Made by a program: the position numbers and the translations under genes. The notes beneath the pieces are model-generated. The model had not been told where the DNA came from and ran no database searches. It saw only the letters and a program-made list of their open reading frames with translations. 64,000 bases of DNA from Stercorarius parasiticus (taxonomy: Eukaryota; Chordata; Aves; Charadriiformes; Stercorariidae): positions 133,303 to 197,302 of the forward strand of contig VWZL01001940.1 in the NCBI GenBank assembly GCA_013396915.1. The letters are read 5' to 3'. Of the stretch, positions 46,601 to 60,080 are shown in pieces (the stretch's first letter is position 1; each line of letters opens with the position of its first letter).

Positions 46601-49600
46601 CTGTAAGAATATTTCAAGGGGTTTCTGATTTCCTCGGCCACGGTGTGAAGGACATGCACAGCCCAAATCTGCAGGGGTGTTGCTGGCCAACAGCTCCCTA
46701 ATGCCTTCCGCCCACTAACCTCTGTGAGGCTATCCCACTGCTGCTTTGCCTCCTGACACTTCTGAATTTTTGATTTGGGGTTTAGTTGCTCCCTCTTCCC
46801 TTCCCTGTGTTTATTACTCATATTTACGGTCTTCTTGCCTATTTTTTTTCTTGCATCTAACACCCGTGATGCATGGTGAAAGGCTCCAGAGGCGCAGCGC
46901 TCCATGGTGAGGGTGAGGAGTAGGGAGAGTGGCATGGGGGGGTCCCGCAGTCCTCTCTGCAGCCCCAGGGTTTTCATCAGCTCCAAATGCCAGGAGAAAA
47001 ACACATTGCTGGGGTGGCAGGGGAATATTCCTCCGATGTGCTTGCAGAAAGACGCGCCGAATCCCTGCTCCCGGCCTCGGCAGCCCAATTGGCATGGCCT
47101 CGGCAGGGTGTGCTGTGACCTGCTCCCTTTCTGCAGGTTTCACTCACCCCGTGGCGGGGACAAAATCTCAGCCCGTGCGGGCAGAGGAAGCCCCGGAGCT
47201 GCAGTGATTTATTCCAGGGGAGGAACCAGCCTGGTATTTTTAACAGCATCGCCGGTGATGGATGAGGCAAAGGCATGTTCGGGGGCTGCTTGTGCCTGTG
47301 CAGCTATTGCCTCCTGGGGGGGAGGTTTGCAGTGAAATAAGATATATTGCTTATACTGCAATATTTTTCTTCCTGTTTTTAGGGTGTAGGGGAAGGTGAG
47401 GGAGGGTTGAGCCGAGAAGTTCCTTTAGAGGGAAAAATCAGGTTGTGATTTGGAGACTGGCTTTTGCAGAGGGGATGCTGGCCCCTGGGCTTGAGTGGAA
47501 GCATTTGGAGGATGCATTTCTGCAAAGCACAAGAGTGTTGCCTGGAAAGGAGAGTGCTCCAGACCCAGGAATGGGGGTGTGATGGGGTCCAACACTGTTT
47601 CTGAGCAGACGTAGAAGCAGACCACTGGGATCACTGAATATTACACTGGGAAACAAACACACGAATGCTCATTTCATTGCAGAAAGGTGAGCCAGGAGGA
47701 TTTTCCATGAGAGCTGACACTGCTGCAGAAGCCCATATTAGGTACTTTTGAAGGATAAGCATCAGTTTTCCCTCCTGTCCTCCCACAAAAGGTCTGAAAT
47801 AGGCCTGTGTGAGCAGGATCTCTCACACTCATTTTATTCTTTTTTGGTATAATGACAATGTTTAACACTTTCAGCAAGCCACCAGCCCTGTGTGCTGTGC
47901 CAGGAGCTATGCCAAAGTGTGCCAGACCTCGCACGAGGCCAATGGGGATGGCATGGCCTGGAGAGAGGCTTCTCTGTTCACCTGGTTCTGGCCTTTTGAG
48001 CTATAAATCCTGTGCTCACCACTCTCCGAAACATCTCCACAAGCTGCGTGGTGCAGCCAGGGCTGGGGTGCAGTGCCCATGCTCTCCCTGCCACCACCGG
48101 CAGCAGCTCTGCTCCTGGGGATGCTCAGCTGGTGCACCAGGGACACGCTGTGGTGCCGTCTGCTGAGCTGTTTCCTTCTGCTTGTTTTTCACTAGGGATG
48201 AGCCGATGAGTAGATGGATGGTAATTGCTCCTCACACAAAAAAACCCTAGCTGTCCAGGTTGTGTGCGCCGTAGCCCATTAGTTTGCAGCGACCATCAGC
48301 AAGGTCAGGGTGGAGTCCATCACCCCAGCCCTTGGAGCAGCCTGGAGATTGAAATGTCACAGCTCATTGCCTTCAGAAAGAAGCTGCTATCCTATGGAGC
48401 AGGGTGCCCCCATCCTATTCATCACAGGAGCTGCCAAACCAGACCTGGAAGAGCAGAAGCACTTTGTGCATGACAGTGACCGCTGATTACCTACATGATT
48501 GTGCTTCTACTCTTAATTCGCCCTATGTTTGGCCAAAACACCATCCTGACACCACAGCTTTTCACTGTGGTGCAACTCCACAGGCTTCAGTGGGATGGAG
48601 CCCAAGGTCCATCAGCGCAGGGGGGATAACCAGCCCCATCACCTGGAGATGGGGCATCTCATCTAGCAGGGAGAGTTTCCCCTTGGAGGTGGTCGAGGGC
48701 TGATTGCTCCCCTGTGGCCAGCAGCCCTGCTGAGCAATTCAAGCATAGCCTACTCTGTCATTTAATCAGGTGGCTAACAGCAAACCACTTCTGGAGCAAG
48801 GGCACCTGCCTGCTGTGCATGTCACCGCACCTGGATGTCTGCTGTTGAAAACGTGTCATGGAGGCCAAGGACCGAGCTGGGAGCTCAGCACTGCCTCTGC
48901 TGCGGATGCTGCGGAGGTCAGCAGGAGCTTGTCCTTCTCCGTTGCAGGGGTTTGCTCTACTGCACCAAAATTTGCAGTCTATGGTGCTCAAAAACTTTAC
49001 CAACGCCAGGTTAATACTTGTTTGCCACATTGCTGCTGGATATTCTCAAGCACAAGGACCTTGAGAAAAAACAGCAGCACCTTGTGAGAAACCTCTTTGA
49101 CGTCCTCTTCTTCCTGCCTGAATTTTCTCGGGTTTAATCCCAGGCTTGGTTTGATGGAGGGGAGAAGGGTGCAGGCTGGTGCTTATCTGCGTAGCGCTAA
49201 CTTTCTCCCAGTGCCAAAGGGTGCACGTATCACGCTTTTGCATTGCCCACACCAGTGTGAGCTGTGGTGCCCCAGGGAAAGGGGAAGCGGCTTTTTCTGA
49301 ACACATCCCGGGATGAAACCTGAACATCCATCCTCAAGGCTGGAGCTCTGGAAAGCTGAATTTTCCTTACCTTCGATGGCTGGGAAAACCTGAGAACTAG
49401 CATTTTATTTAAATATATATTTCTGTACCTTTTTTTTTTTTTAAATAAGTGTTTTTGAAGTTTCGTTGAAGATGTTGTCACTGGAATCATTATATTTCTA
49501 TAGAGATTATAATGACTCCTTTTGAAGAGTTACTCTCAGTCAGTCAGTGCTTAATTCACATATCAATGACTCCATAAACCCTAAATCCATAAATCTGCAG

Positions 49601-52600
49601 AAACTGTTCTAATCTATTGTGCCGATGAATGCCTTCAGGGGCTCATCGGTGTGGAGATAATTCGCTTAACGAGCCGCTGCCATGAGGGCGGGTGGTCAGC
49701 GATGGCAGAGGGGCCTCATCCATGCGAGGCAGCCGAAGGTTTATAACCAAGCCACGCTCAGGGCGAGCGTCGCTCTCTTCAGTTGATTTGCCCCAAACTA
49801 TTTCATGTGCAATCCATCACTCTGACCCTCACAGTCTTTCCCATCATTTGCAGTGAGTCGTGCATCGTTTCTGCATGGCTATGGTGGGGTGGTCGGACCT
49901 TTCTGGTGCGTCCGCATCCAGCTGGTGCAGCAATCGTGATGCCGCTTTGTTCAGAGCGAACTGGTTAAGCCGTAGCTGGTTATTATGCTGCTGAAGGCAG
50001 TAGCTCCTAACCAGTTATTAGAGCGTTTGCAAACCCTTGCTGCTGCTGCTGCAAAACATCGGGCACCTCTCCTGGCTGAATGGAGTCTGCTTAATGACGC
50101 TATTGTAAACCAGTCCTAGGAGTCTGGCCTTTATTTTATTAAATGCCTAATCCCTATGGAAGACTGAGAACCAGTAGAAGATGGTGTCAGAACCCCCCAG
50201 AGCAGCGGGAGGGCGGTAGCTGCCCGGAAGTTCAGTGGGGACGGCTCCTGCTCACACCCTGGCTGAACGTCACCCCTGCACTCGAGCAACTCGGGTTTAT
50301 AATTTGAGTATCCCCAAAGCACTCAGCCTCGAGAGCCATCTGTCAGTCCTGTTTGTCCGTGGCCCTTTCCGAACAAACCGGTTGACGGGCAATTTTTTTT
50401 TCTTTTTCAGGCCGAGGGGATTTATACAGCCGTGTTTTGAAACCTCGCAATGTGCGGGGCTGTAACGGAGCCCTAACTGCAGCAGCAGAACAGGTGCTGC
50501 TGTAAAACCGCCGTTTTCTTTTTTGTAGAGTTTAATTTGATTTAAAGTGGTGACAGGGACACAATGAATCCCTCACAAGCGCTGGCAGATTTTGCCCTTC
50601 CTCCTGTGTCTCTTGCAGAAATGGGTGGAAAAGCAGCATTAAGGCAGCACTCGCGCCTGCTGGAGCCACCACAGCCCCACCAAGCCCCGATTGCAGGGGC
50701 ACAGGCGAAGTCCACTCCTGGGGAACCCCAGTAGGAACTGACTTTTGGGGGCCACGGACCATCCTGCTACAAAACAGGGGCCAGCTGATCGGGGGGAACC
50801 CGGCTGCTCACCTGGCGCTCCCCAGCCACCCTCCATGGCCACCCTTCACCCACTGGCTCCCACGCGTCTCCTCCCGCTGAGCAGCAGCAGCCCGGTTCCC
50901 CCGGCATCGCTCCATCAGCAAATGCTCCACAAACTGCTCGGCCATCCCCTGCCTCCGCATCCCCGTCCCTGCCGTCCTCCAGCAAGTCAGGGCTGCCACT
51001 GGCACAGGGAACCAGCGCCATGCAACGGGAGCAATTTCCCCTGCTGGTGCACACCCCAGGGGGTTTGGGGCACAAAGCCATGTGCACATCCCAAAGGGTG
51101 ATATTTGCATCTGCCGTGTGGCCCTTTAAGAAAGCCTATATAACACATTTCCCCAGGGAAAAAAAAAACCCAAAAGGCAAAAAAAAAACCAAAAAAGGAG
51201 GTGAGTGGAGCAGATGTAATTCTGCAGCGCCGGGGCTGACTCTGCGTGTGTGTTAGCGGGAAGCTGTGATTTATCCGGGGTGAAACAAGGAGAGGCTGCC
51301 TGGCAGTGTGCCCCCCTCCGCCGTGGGGTTTGTGCCACTGGGGAGGGCAGAGCTGCCGTTGGGGTGCGTGGGCATCCCGGGCTCCCAAAGTGCTCTTGCA
51401 AAAGCCTTGTGGCACCAGAGCCAAAACCAGAATGTAAAAGATCTGCTTAATTGCCTCTGTCTCTGCTCCAGCATCAAAAATCTGCTCCAGTGTTGGACCT
51501 GGGGAGACAAAACTGACTTTCTTCCAACCTGGGAAACAAAGGCTTCAGATTTACTGAGTATTTACTTACCTCCACGTGCCACTACGTCATCCCAATGCAT
51601 GCTGTAATTTTAACCTGTCTGCATGTCCCTGCATAGACAGACAGCTGTGTTCAACACATGCACATATGTAGGGGACACCAAAGGACCACAGGCCATCACA
51701 TTTCCCTTCATTTGAACCCTTCCAATACACATTTCACCCTCCTGTAGTGTTTCCCTCTGCTTCATTCCTCCTGCAATGCTCTAGCATTGAGGATTAAAGC
51801 ACAAAATTATTTTTATTTTATTCTCTGAATCATGGTGGTGAGAAATCTTCCGCTTCTGTGTCTGAAAGTCAGGCTGTCTCTGCCCAGCAAATCTTGCAGG
51901 AATGTAAGTAAATCACGGTAACAGACTTAAAACACAGCTTTTCTCTCTGCTGTGCTGGAAGGGGATGAAATCCAGCACTTGCAGAGGCAGGAGAGGGCGG
52001 GGTGGAAATCTCAGAGGGCCGCGTTCCCCAAGCTCCCCGTGTCCTGCTAGCCCAGACCCTACTGCTGGGACCACTTTGTCCCCCTCACTGCCAAGACGGG
52101 GCCGAGTGTCCCAGCAGCACAGCCGTGTCCCCGTCCCTGAGCCCACAGAAAACTCTGAGTGATGTCTGGGTGGTTTGTGCAGCACCAAACATGCCGCGGC
52201 GCGGCCGAGGTTGAGTAACCCGCGTCAGGCTGCGCTACCTCCTAGCTGGGCAAACCTTGCCAACCTTTCTTCTTCTTCACCAACAGATGTGGTTTAATTT
52301 GACCTAACACTATTGACACAGTTTTGAGGACACGGCATGCCCTGCAAGCCGCAGCATAGCCTTGGTATGCAGAAAACGCCTGTTCACATCCCTCCTAGGA
52401 TGGAGCCAAACTCGTCTCTGCAGAGCTGAGGATGGGCTGGAAAGCCTGGCATTAGTTGGGAAGCTGGAAGATGGAGGAAGCTCTCAGTGCTGTGGATGAG
52501 CAGCCTTCTTCAGCTGTGCCGCTGCGGAGCTGGGCTCTCCAGGGAGCGTTTCTTCCTCTGCCTGAGAGCTGTGTCCCCTCAGTGCCCGTATCCCTGCTGA

Positions 52601-55216
52601 GCACCTCGCCTTGAGCACAGCACCCACATCAGCCCCAGGGACAGTGTCCCCCGCCTGGGAGCCTGACACACTCGCCACTTCTTGATGCTACTGGTGCTGG
52701 ATGGGCTTCCCACTGCCATGGCAGGAAAGAAATAGTAATAAATAAAAAAACCAATTTTGAAGTCAGCAGATGGGAGCGAGCTGAGCTTTCTGCCTGTTTC
52801 TATGGCGCCCCACGCGAGGCCCCGGCTCCTGGTGGCTGTCAGCATTGTCCCTTCCCGGAGGGAGACTTTTTCCCTTCTCCCCACAGGGAAGCAGCAGCTC
52901 CCTCCCCTGCACCCGGCCCCTTCCAACCTGCGTCCCACGCACCGAGCAGTGCTGCAGAGCTCTGCCACGGCCTCGCGGATGGACACCCTGGCATTGGGCA
53001 ATCCCGGAGGAAGCTGCAGCACCAATGGCAGGCTGGTGCCACGCCGTGGGGCATTCCTCTTGCTTGGTTTACCAGGCCAGCAGCCACACTAACCAATTTG
53101 TGGGGAGAGAAATCCATTCATGAGTCAAACAAATTTGAAATTCTTCAGGTTCTGGGGTTTTTTTTGTTCTTGTTGGTTTTTTAAGTGTTTTACATGAAAC
53201 CTTGCCTGATCTTTCCTGCCCCTCTCCCCATTTTGCCTTCAACTGTCTGTTGGTAGAAGTGGATGGCAGGAGGTGGCAGGTGATACTTGGTTTCCCCTTT
53301 GGTGTTCCCTGTCATGCAAGCATACCTTGGTGAACCAGAACCTTACCTAGATACACACAAGGTTGCCCAGCCAGAGGTGGCTGCCCAGCCTTGCCCCAGG
53401 GACTGCTCTGTCGCTGATGCAGTGCAGAGCAGGCTCCGAAAGGAATACTGGCATCTTACCCCTGGGGCAGTGCCTGGCAGGTGGGAGCTCCACCCTACCA
53501 GGGGTTTTGGAGCTCCACAGCTTGGCTGAGCACCCAACACTACTGTCCCAAACCTCCCCCCACTGCGCTGGCAACTCCGCCAAACCCAGTCCTAGAATGC
53601 TACTGGTTTTCTCCAGCTGAAGCTATTTGGGGAACTCAGCCCCAGCCTGTGAAGAGATGCCAGTGGTGAGGATCACCTTGTCGCAGGTCGCTGCTCTCTG
53701 AAAATACCCCATGTGCACCTGCATGGACAGAGATGACATTCCCACTCTGAGTTCCTTGTTTCACCCTTCTGCAGCGTTAGGTGTTTGCAGGAGCCCATAG
53801 GTGCTGGAACTATGCGGCTCTGGTTTGAGTCAGGCTTCATCCCTATCTTACATGGGAATTTGGATTTTAGGCCATTTCTAGCAGTTCCCCAGAAGAGTCA
53901 GCATAGATGTGTTTGAATTAACAAAACTCCAAGGGCATTCCTCCAGTTTTCCGCATTCTTTGTTTTCTAATCAGCCATTTGAGACACCTTTTCTTGGAAG
54001 GGGAGAAAAGAGATGAGAGAAGATGACACTGTGGGGGAAAGGTGTATAAATCTTCCCTCTCTATGATTGCAAAGTAGCAGTGGGACTGGTAAATCACATT
54101 TTAAATCCAAATACAAATGTCTTCCCCAGCCTGCTAAAAAATCAAAGGATAAACAATGAAGCCAAATTTGTATTGCTTCTGTGGCTATTGCACATTTTGT
54201 CTCCTGCATTTTAATTTTCTCTCTGGCATCATCTGCTAAACTGATGTTGAAAAATATTTGGCCTCGTGGTGATTATCTTTGTGCCACATCGCAAAGGAAT
54301 GTCAGTCATCTCCTCTTCTTTGACCTATTAAACACATTTTTCTAATATATTATTGACTTTTATCAGACTGAAAGAATATAACCAACAAGACTTTTCAATT
54401 TTCCCTATTAAACTTCCCTGGGCTTTTGTTGTTTTATTTCAACATCATATTCTGAAATGCAATTCCCCCTCTGCTCAAGCTGTGATTGCGGGCTCTGAGT
54501 TATTCACTGCAAGTGCAGCTTGGTTTCAGATTTACTACACACTGCATCACATTGTACAGCCCACCATGCTACGGCGCTGCGCTGAGATGGAAATAAACCC
54601 CCCGCAAGCCATGATTCAAGTCATTATGTGCAAACCAGTAATTGCACTGGTGTAATTTCTCAAATCGCAGCCTCCAGCCTCTCCTTCACTCCAGCAGCAC
54701 TGATATGTGGGGATAGTCCTCATTCCTGTGAGCAACCTCTCCAAAGTCTGACAACTGCCTCTGCCTGAGCTTGATACTTCTAAAATATTTCTTATATCGG
54801 GAGGGGGGAGCAGGTGGTGTGAAGTGGGTGTGGATTTATCTGATGCCCACCAGCCTCGGTGGGAGCAGAGCTGGCGGCCACTGGGCACTTTTGGGAAGTC
54901 CCGTTATGCATCACTAAGTCAGGCTTTCATGTGTTGCGGGGTCCAGTGGCTCTAGGAAAAGCCAAACAGATGTGTAAAACCTGACCACAAAAAGCTAAGC
55001 ATCAGCGTACATTTTGTAATATTAGAACTGCAGTAATTATTCATATTTACCTGCTGCATTGTGTGTGAAAAACCGAGGAGCACCTCTGGATGGCCTGTCT
55101 TCACTGCACTTGACTGTGTATGAATACAATGGTCAATAGCCAAGATCGTTAAATAAGATAAAAAGAGGACTCGGCCTTGGATGTTGACCAGGACAAATAA
55201 ATGTATCCTGTTTGGT
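46601..55216. other. Gene-poor stretch
   Basis: No coding similarity found, including none to LBHD2, which neighbours EXOC3L4 in mammals. It contains a short CpG-dense spot near 52190-52230, A-rich runs at 51160-51200 and an AT-rich block at 54200-54600. Confidence 0.5.
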
Positions 55217-55232
55217 GCTGGCCGCGGCCAGC
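55217..55232. repeat. 16-bp perfect palindrome GCTGGCCGCGGCCAGC
   Basis: Each half is the exact reverse complement of the other. It lies in otherwise AT-rich intergenic DNA and abuts the site at 55233. Confidence 0.9.
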
Positions 55233-55243
55233 TGCTGAGTCAC
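55233..55243 (+). promoter_or_regulatory. NF-E2/ARE-type site TGCTGAGTCAC
   Basis: Fits the NF-E2 consensus TGCTGAGTCAY. Its reverse complement contains TGACTCAGC, an antioxidant-response core. Motif match only. Confidence 0.45.
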
Positions 55244-58039
55244 AACCCATATCACAACCTTGAACTTAACTGACCAGGGCTGTGAACAGATAAGCAGGGT
55301 AAAGCGATGCAAAGCAAGTTGTGAAAGAAACTTTACTCAGTACAAAGGTCTGTGCCCAATTTTTTTGGTTCACATGGAGGTCTTCAAGAAAATCGTGTGT
55401 GAAACTAGTATCTGTGCTTTTCCTTCTTGGGAGGCTCTTAGGCGGTGAAGGTAAACCCTGGATTCAAGAGTCTTCATATGAAGGGATGTAAGATCTGGAG
55501 CAAGATCTGAAAGGGGTGGCTGGTGTTCCCCAGCCCATGTCTGCTGCAGGAATGGCGAGCGCCTGGACCCCCTCGCCCCGCCATGGTAAGCGGCTCAGAG
55601 ACCTCCCCCCTGCAGCTGCACAGCCTCTGCCAGCCATCCTCTCCCTGTCGCCGCCGCGTGTCTTCCAAACAAATGGCAATGTTGACACAACCAGCCGTCG
55701 GTGTATGGGCACAAGTGGCTCCCGCACTGATCCAGCTGAGCGCTGCGCCAAGGACTCCCGGCTGTGCCAGGAGGCAGTGCCAAGAGTGGCTGCGTTTAAC
55801 TCAATGCACCTTTTTTTTTTTCCGTAGCCTCTCAAGAGTCTTGTTGTTCCTCCACAATCCAACCCTACGCAGGTTCCCAAAGAGGTGTAGGAAGCTGGCG
55901 GTCACATCCTGCCCCCAGTCTCTTCCCCGCAGCCCATCGCTTTTCATGTGTCCTGGATCCATCAGGAAAATCCATCACTGAATTTCCCCCAGGAGAGTCT
56001 GCGGCACCCGTGCTTCTTGGAGCTGGGTGGTTTTTAGTCCCAAGGCAGAAAGCAAAGTGCACTAAATTTAGGCAGACTTTGGGCTCTGCCACCAGCAAGG
56101 TTAGGCAGAGCAGCTCTGGCAGGGAAAGGTTTTCTCGTGTTCATGCTGAACTGGTGCCTATCTGAAATTGTCACTGGTACGGACAGCTAATTCCCTGCCT
56201 CCCGGCATCATGTTGGTGGCACCCACATCTTCTCCCCTGGGGGGTGTACATGCTCTGCAATGGGGCCTTAGAGGTGATGGAGAACAGAAGAGGCAGCCCC
56301 GAGTGGGGGAAGACAGGAATATAACATGTTTTATGAAGGAAAACAAGTAAAGACAACAGAGAAAAAACAATGAAAGTAACTGTCAGAAATGAAAATCTTT
56401 CCAGCAGAGGAAAAGAAGACAGATGGGAAGACAGGAGAGAAGCAGTGAACAAAGAAAGAAGTGCAGAGAAGTCAAGGAGGCGTTGGGGGAAGGCTGTGCA
56501 ACCATTTGGCACCAGCTCCTTGCATTAGTTCCCTGAAAACTGTGCGAAGAGGGGGCAGAGAGCTGCGGATTACTGGAGTGTAGCACCACAATATCGTGGG
56601 CTGGCCACCAAATTACCATTCAGAGAGTCTCTTGGTTTAGCCTCGCTGCTGCCATGAGAAAGAGAGGGATGTATGCTGAAAAACAGATCTATGGGGAAGA
56701 GGGTTGAGACTAGAAATTCCATTATATTCTTGGCACTTTGACATTTTTCCTCCCCTTTTGTGAAATCTCAAGGGAGCGCTGCCTACTCTTGCAATAATAA
56801 TAATAAAAAAAAAAAAAGGTAGCATATGAGTTGGCATGGTAACTTCATCTACTAAGTAACTAACACGTAGGATTTGCTTCTTGATCTAGAATAATAATGT
56901 CAACAGCCCCCAGGAAGATGCTTTCTTATGACTGACTGCCTATTGCTGACTGGATTTCATGCTTCGCTTGCGCTTGATGGCCTTGGTGAGGCTCACCGTG
57001 GCGCAGGGACAGACCTGCGCTACTCTGACAGCGGGGTACACATTTGTTGGCTTCCTCCGCTACACCCTTCTGGCCAGCATTACATGATCATGTCCAGGCG
57101 CTGGTTTGCATTTAATTAATGTTATTCTTTGGGTTTTCTGAAAGGTCTTTAGAACGGAGAAGGTCTGAGAACTGAGCAAACTGACTCCAATGTGCCCTTG
57201 CTGGGAGCATGGGCAAGTATCCCCAGTAATTCTTACTCCTGAGCCCTTCCCTGCCCACAGGAACTGGCCAGGAGGCTCCTGCTGCTCTTGCTGAGCCTCC
57301 CCGGGCAGGACAGACCACCTCAGAGTGACTCTGGCCAAGCGATGCTCTGTTTCCTGCCTCCAAATGGGGTATATGCACTGCTACCTTGGGGTGCCCAGGT
57401 GGGGACAGCTCGGTGTTTAGGAACCAGGGGCAACACAGGGACAGAAGAAATGGAAATTACTTCTTGTTACCATTTTAAAAATATGGATGAAAAAAAAAAA
57501 GAAGCAGCCTGATACTTTATTTTGCCTGTGTTTATGGCTGAGGATTAGCTGTACGGTTGGACTCCGTGCATCTGTACCCCCTCTGCTCCTCTGCCCAGGG
57601 CTGGTACTCCAAGAGAAACAAGTACAAAATGCGCTGTGCAAACAAACAAGGCTGCCTGTGAGGAGGGGGAACAGTGGGCTCCCAGCCTAAAAAGGAATTG
57701 CTCCTTTCCTATCTGTATTTTTGTGTCCCTGAAGATGGGTCTCCTTGTGGGGCTGGTGAAGGGACTGTGACCATCCTGATCCAGGAACTGGCGACCTGCC
57801 TCTGTCCTCATCGGTGGCCAGGGAGGAAAGGGAAGGGCTGAGGGATCATCCAGAGAAAACTTTGCTGTCTGTGGAACGGCTGCTCCTGGGAGCTGGCTTC
57901 TCTTCTCACTTCTTATTTTAGATTCCTGCATCCCTCAGCCCTTCCTTTACATGGGTCCCACGTAGTTTATTTCGGTCCTGATGAACAGGCACTGTCATAC
58001 TGGTGTAAAGATGGTTTGGATTAGTATGGTTTGTTTCAA
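55244..58039. other. Gene-poor stretch
   Basis: No exon or repeat family recognised. An A-rich run lies at 56800-56818 and a purine-rich block at 56330-56470. Confidence 0.5.
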
Positions 58040-58420
58040 AACAGCGCAAATCTGGCAATACCGACTCTGGACATAGGTCCACCTAGCCCACCACCCTGTC
58101 TCTGAAAGTCATCATAAATGGTTGCACAGAGAAAAATAAGAAGAAAACAGATACATAAGATACTCCTCCAACCTCCAATCATTTTCAGCCCAGGATCTTC
58201 CTGGGCTGCAGCGAGCATGTAGCAACACTCAGCAGGTTCCTTTTCCAGGAACTCCTCCGGCTTCCTCTTGAATGCATGCAGACTTTTAGCATCCAAAACA
58301 ACGCGCAGCAAGGAGTCCCACATGGCCACCCGCTCTCTGAAGAACCACTTTCTTATTCTTGTTTTGAAGCTAGGCTTCACTTTGAAGCAGACTTCACTTT
58401 CTGCCCCTAATTCCTGTACT
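58040..58420 (-). mobile_element. Ancient CR1-like LINE relic (minus orientation)
   Basis: The minus frame reads KTRIRKWFFRERVAMWDSLL and VLDAKSLHAFKRKPEEFLE, a diverged CR1-type ORF2 tail. The plus strand at 58073 shows ATAGGTCCACCTAGCCC and CCACCCTGTCTCTGA, the reverse complement of the conserved 3' end of an old CR1 family known from turtles, crocodiles and birds. The whole 131-codon frame is still open, although frames of this length also occur by chance here. Confidence 0.7.
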
Positions 58421-59689
58421 GGAAGAGACAAAGAATGTTTCCTTCAGTGTACAGGAGAAAGCTATTTCAAAAGACACCTTTTAATTACCATGTGGCCTGA
58501 AAAGTGAGTTATACTGCTTTAGCGACACTGATTTTAATTCCGTGCAGCCAAGCAGTACCAAAGGGATAACATACCAGCCCTTTGTGGTCTTCACAGCCTC
58601 TGCAGGCTCCATCCTTGTTTGATAAACTAACGCACCTGCAAAAAAGACAAGTTGTAGGGTAGCCAAACCCTTTCTGGGCCAGAGTTTGTGCAGTTCTTCT
58701 GACATATCAGCAGCTATAATTAAAGATGTATCTTCCTGCACTCCTTACCTCTCCTGCAGCCTCAGGCTGCTGCTACCTTAGCACAGCTGCATCTTGCTGA
58801 TGGTGTGCTGGCCGTGCAATCCCGGACAGAGCGCAGTGAATGCAGAGACACCTGAGCGAGCTTTAAATGAGCAAACCCTGTTCCTGTTAGTAGTGGCCAG
58901 CAGCTAATCCCACCTGGCTCCAGCAGCCTTGACCCACCGTGTTTCTGCCCACCCCAGCATCCAGTGGACCAGGGGCTGGGAGCTGCTGCCCCCAGGGGAT
59001 CCCACAGATGCTCAGCCCTTTTGGGGCTGGACCATCTCCGACGGGTCCTGGTCCATACACTGGGGGCTGCTGGGGGGCAATTCAGCCTCAGCCTGCTCTT
59101 GGGGAGGGGGGGGCTTCATCCGTGAGGGCATGTGGTGCATTTCCAAACGTGGGCCCTCGCCTCCCCACAGGCATCTTTTAAATGCGAGGGGTGTCTGGTT
59201 TTAATGATTTTCGTATCGCAGAAAGCTATTTAGAATGGCTGAGTGATAACCTCCTCAAAGGAAGATTTATAAATGTTTGCATCCAGTTCCCAGTGGCACA
59301 ATAAAAGTATATTGTACTTTAGGTAACTGCTTTGCCTAGGGGAGTCCCAATAAAATCAATGATCCATTTTTTTTTTCTTTAAGTGAGCAAGAAGCTCTGA
59401 AGCTCTTTATTTCCTTCACTGATCAGTGACTCAGAAATATTCTTCAGTGCAGTTCTCTTCCCCATAGAGCTCCCTTTATCTTTTCTGTCTCTGCTGGAGA
59501 AAAAAGCTATCAAAAGGCAAAAGTAGCTGCCGCACAAACTTTTTTTCTTGCTTTATCTAGTCTCTAAAGAAAGTTTGAGGCAAGCAGGGTTTTCTGAGAG
59601 TTGCTTTAGGGTTTCCAGACGAGCTTTGTAAATGCAAGGGTGATGAGGCTCCATTTGCAGCCTTGCAGGGGTTTCAAACCCTCCAGCGC

Positions 59690-60080
59690 TTGACTCCTCA
59701 CCGGAGGTGTCTGTGAGGTGCTCCTGTCTCGTGGCCCCCCGCCATCACCCCGCCGAGGAGCCATCGCACACGCAGAGCGGGAGCGAGGGTCCGGCGGCGT
59801 CAGCGTGGGAAGCGGTGAGCAGAAGTTGGGGGGCAGCCTCGGGGTGATGGGGTCGGTTCAGTCTCCTCAAGAAAAACGTGGGCTTGAAAAGGAGGGACGG
59901 AGAGCGTGCTTTATGCCTCTTTTGTGAGGATGACGTAGTGATGCAAGGAAAAAAAATCGTGACTCGTGTACGTCATGGTGCCTCCTCCCGCCACTTGTGA
60001 GCACTCATCGGTGCTCCTGGCTTCGGTGCCGGGGCTCGGTGTGTCACTGCAGCACGCACCCTCGGCATGGTGACTCAAAG
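59690..60080 (+). promoter_or_regulatory. Small CpG cluster with CRE-like pair and AP-1 site
   Basis: About 15 CpGs in 59690-59820, ending in a plus-strand donor AGCG|GTGAGC (GT at 59815). Further right are ATGACGTA (59930-59937), its exact reverse complement TACGTCAT (59969-59976), and a perfect AP-1 site TGACTCA (60071-60077). This is consistent with a promoter or enhancer, but no downstream exon with a recognisable product was found. A CDC42BPB first exon might be expected in this direction by mammalian synteny, but its protein sequence is not here. Confidence 0.4.

Noticed and set aside
46471..47088. 205-codon open frame, minus strand
   Set aside because: No family similarity, and its start relies on no clear ATG context or splice borders. 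Its length is compatible with chance in 64 kb of GC-rich DNA.
51565..51600. Strong minus-strand donor GGAG|GTAAGT as an EXOC3L4 upstream exon
   Set aside because: The only nearby acceptor leaves a roughly 30-nt exon with a poor pyrimidine tract; not supportable.
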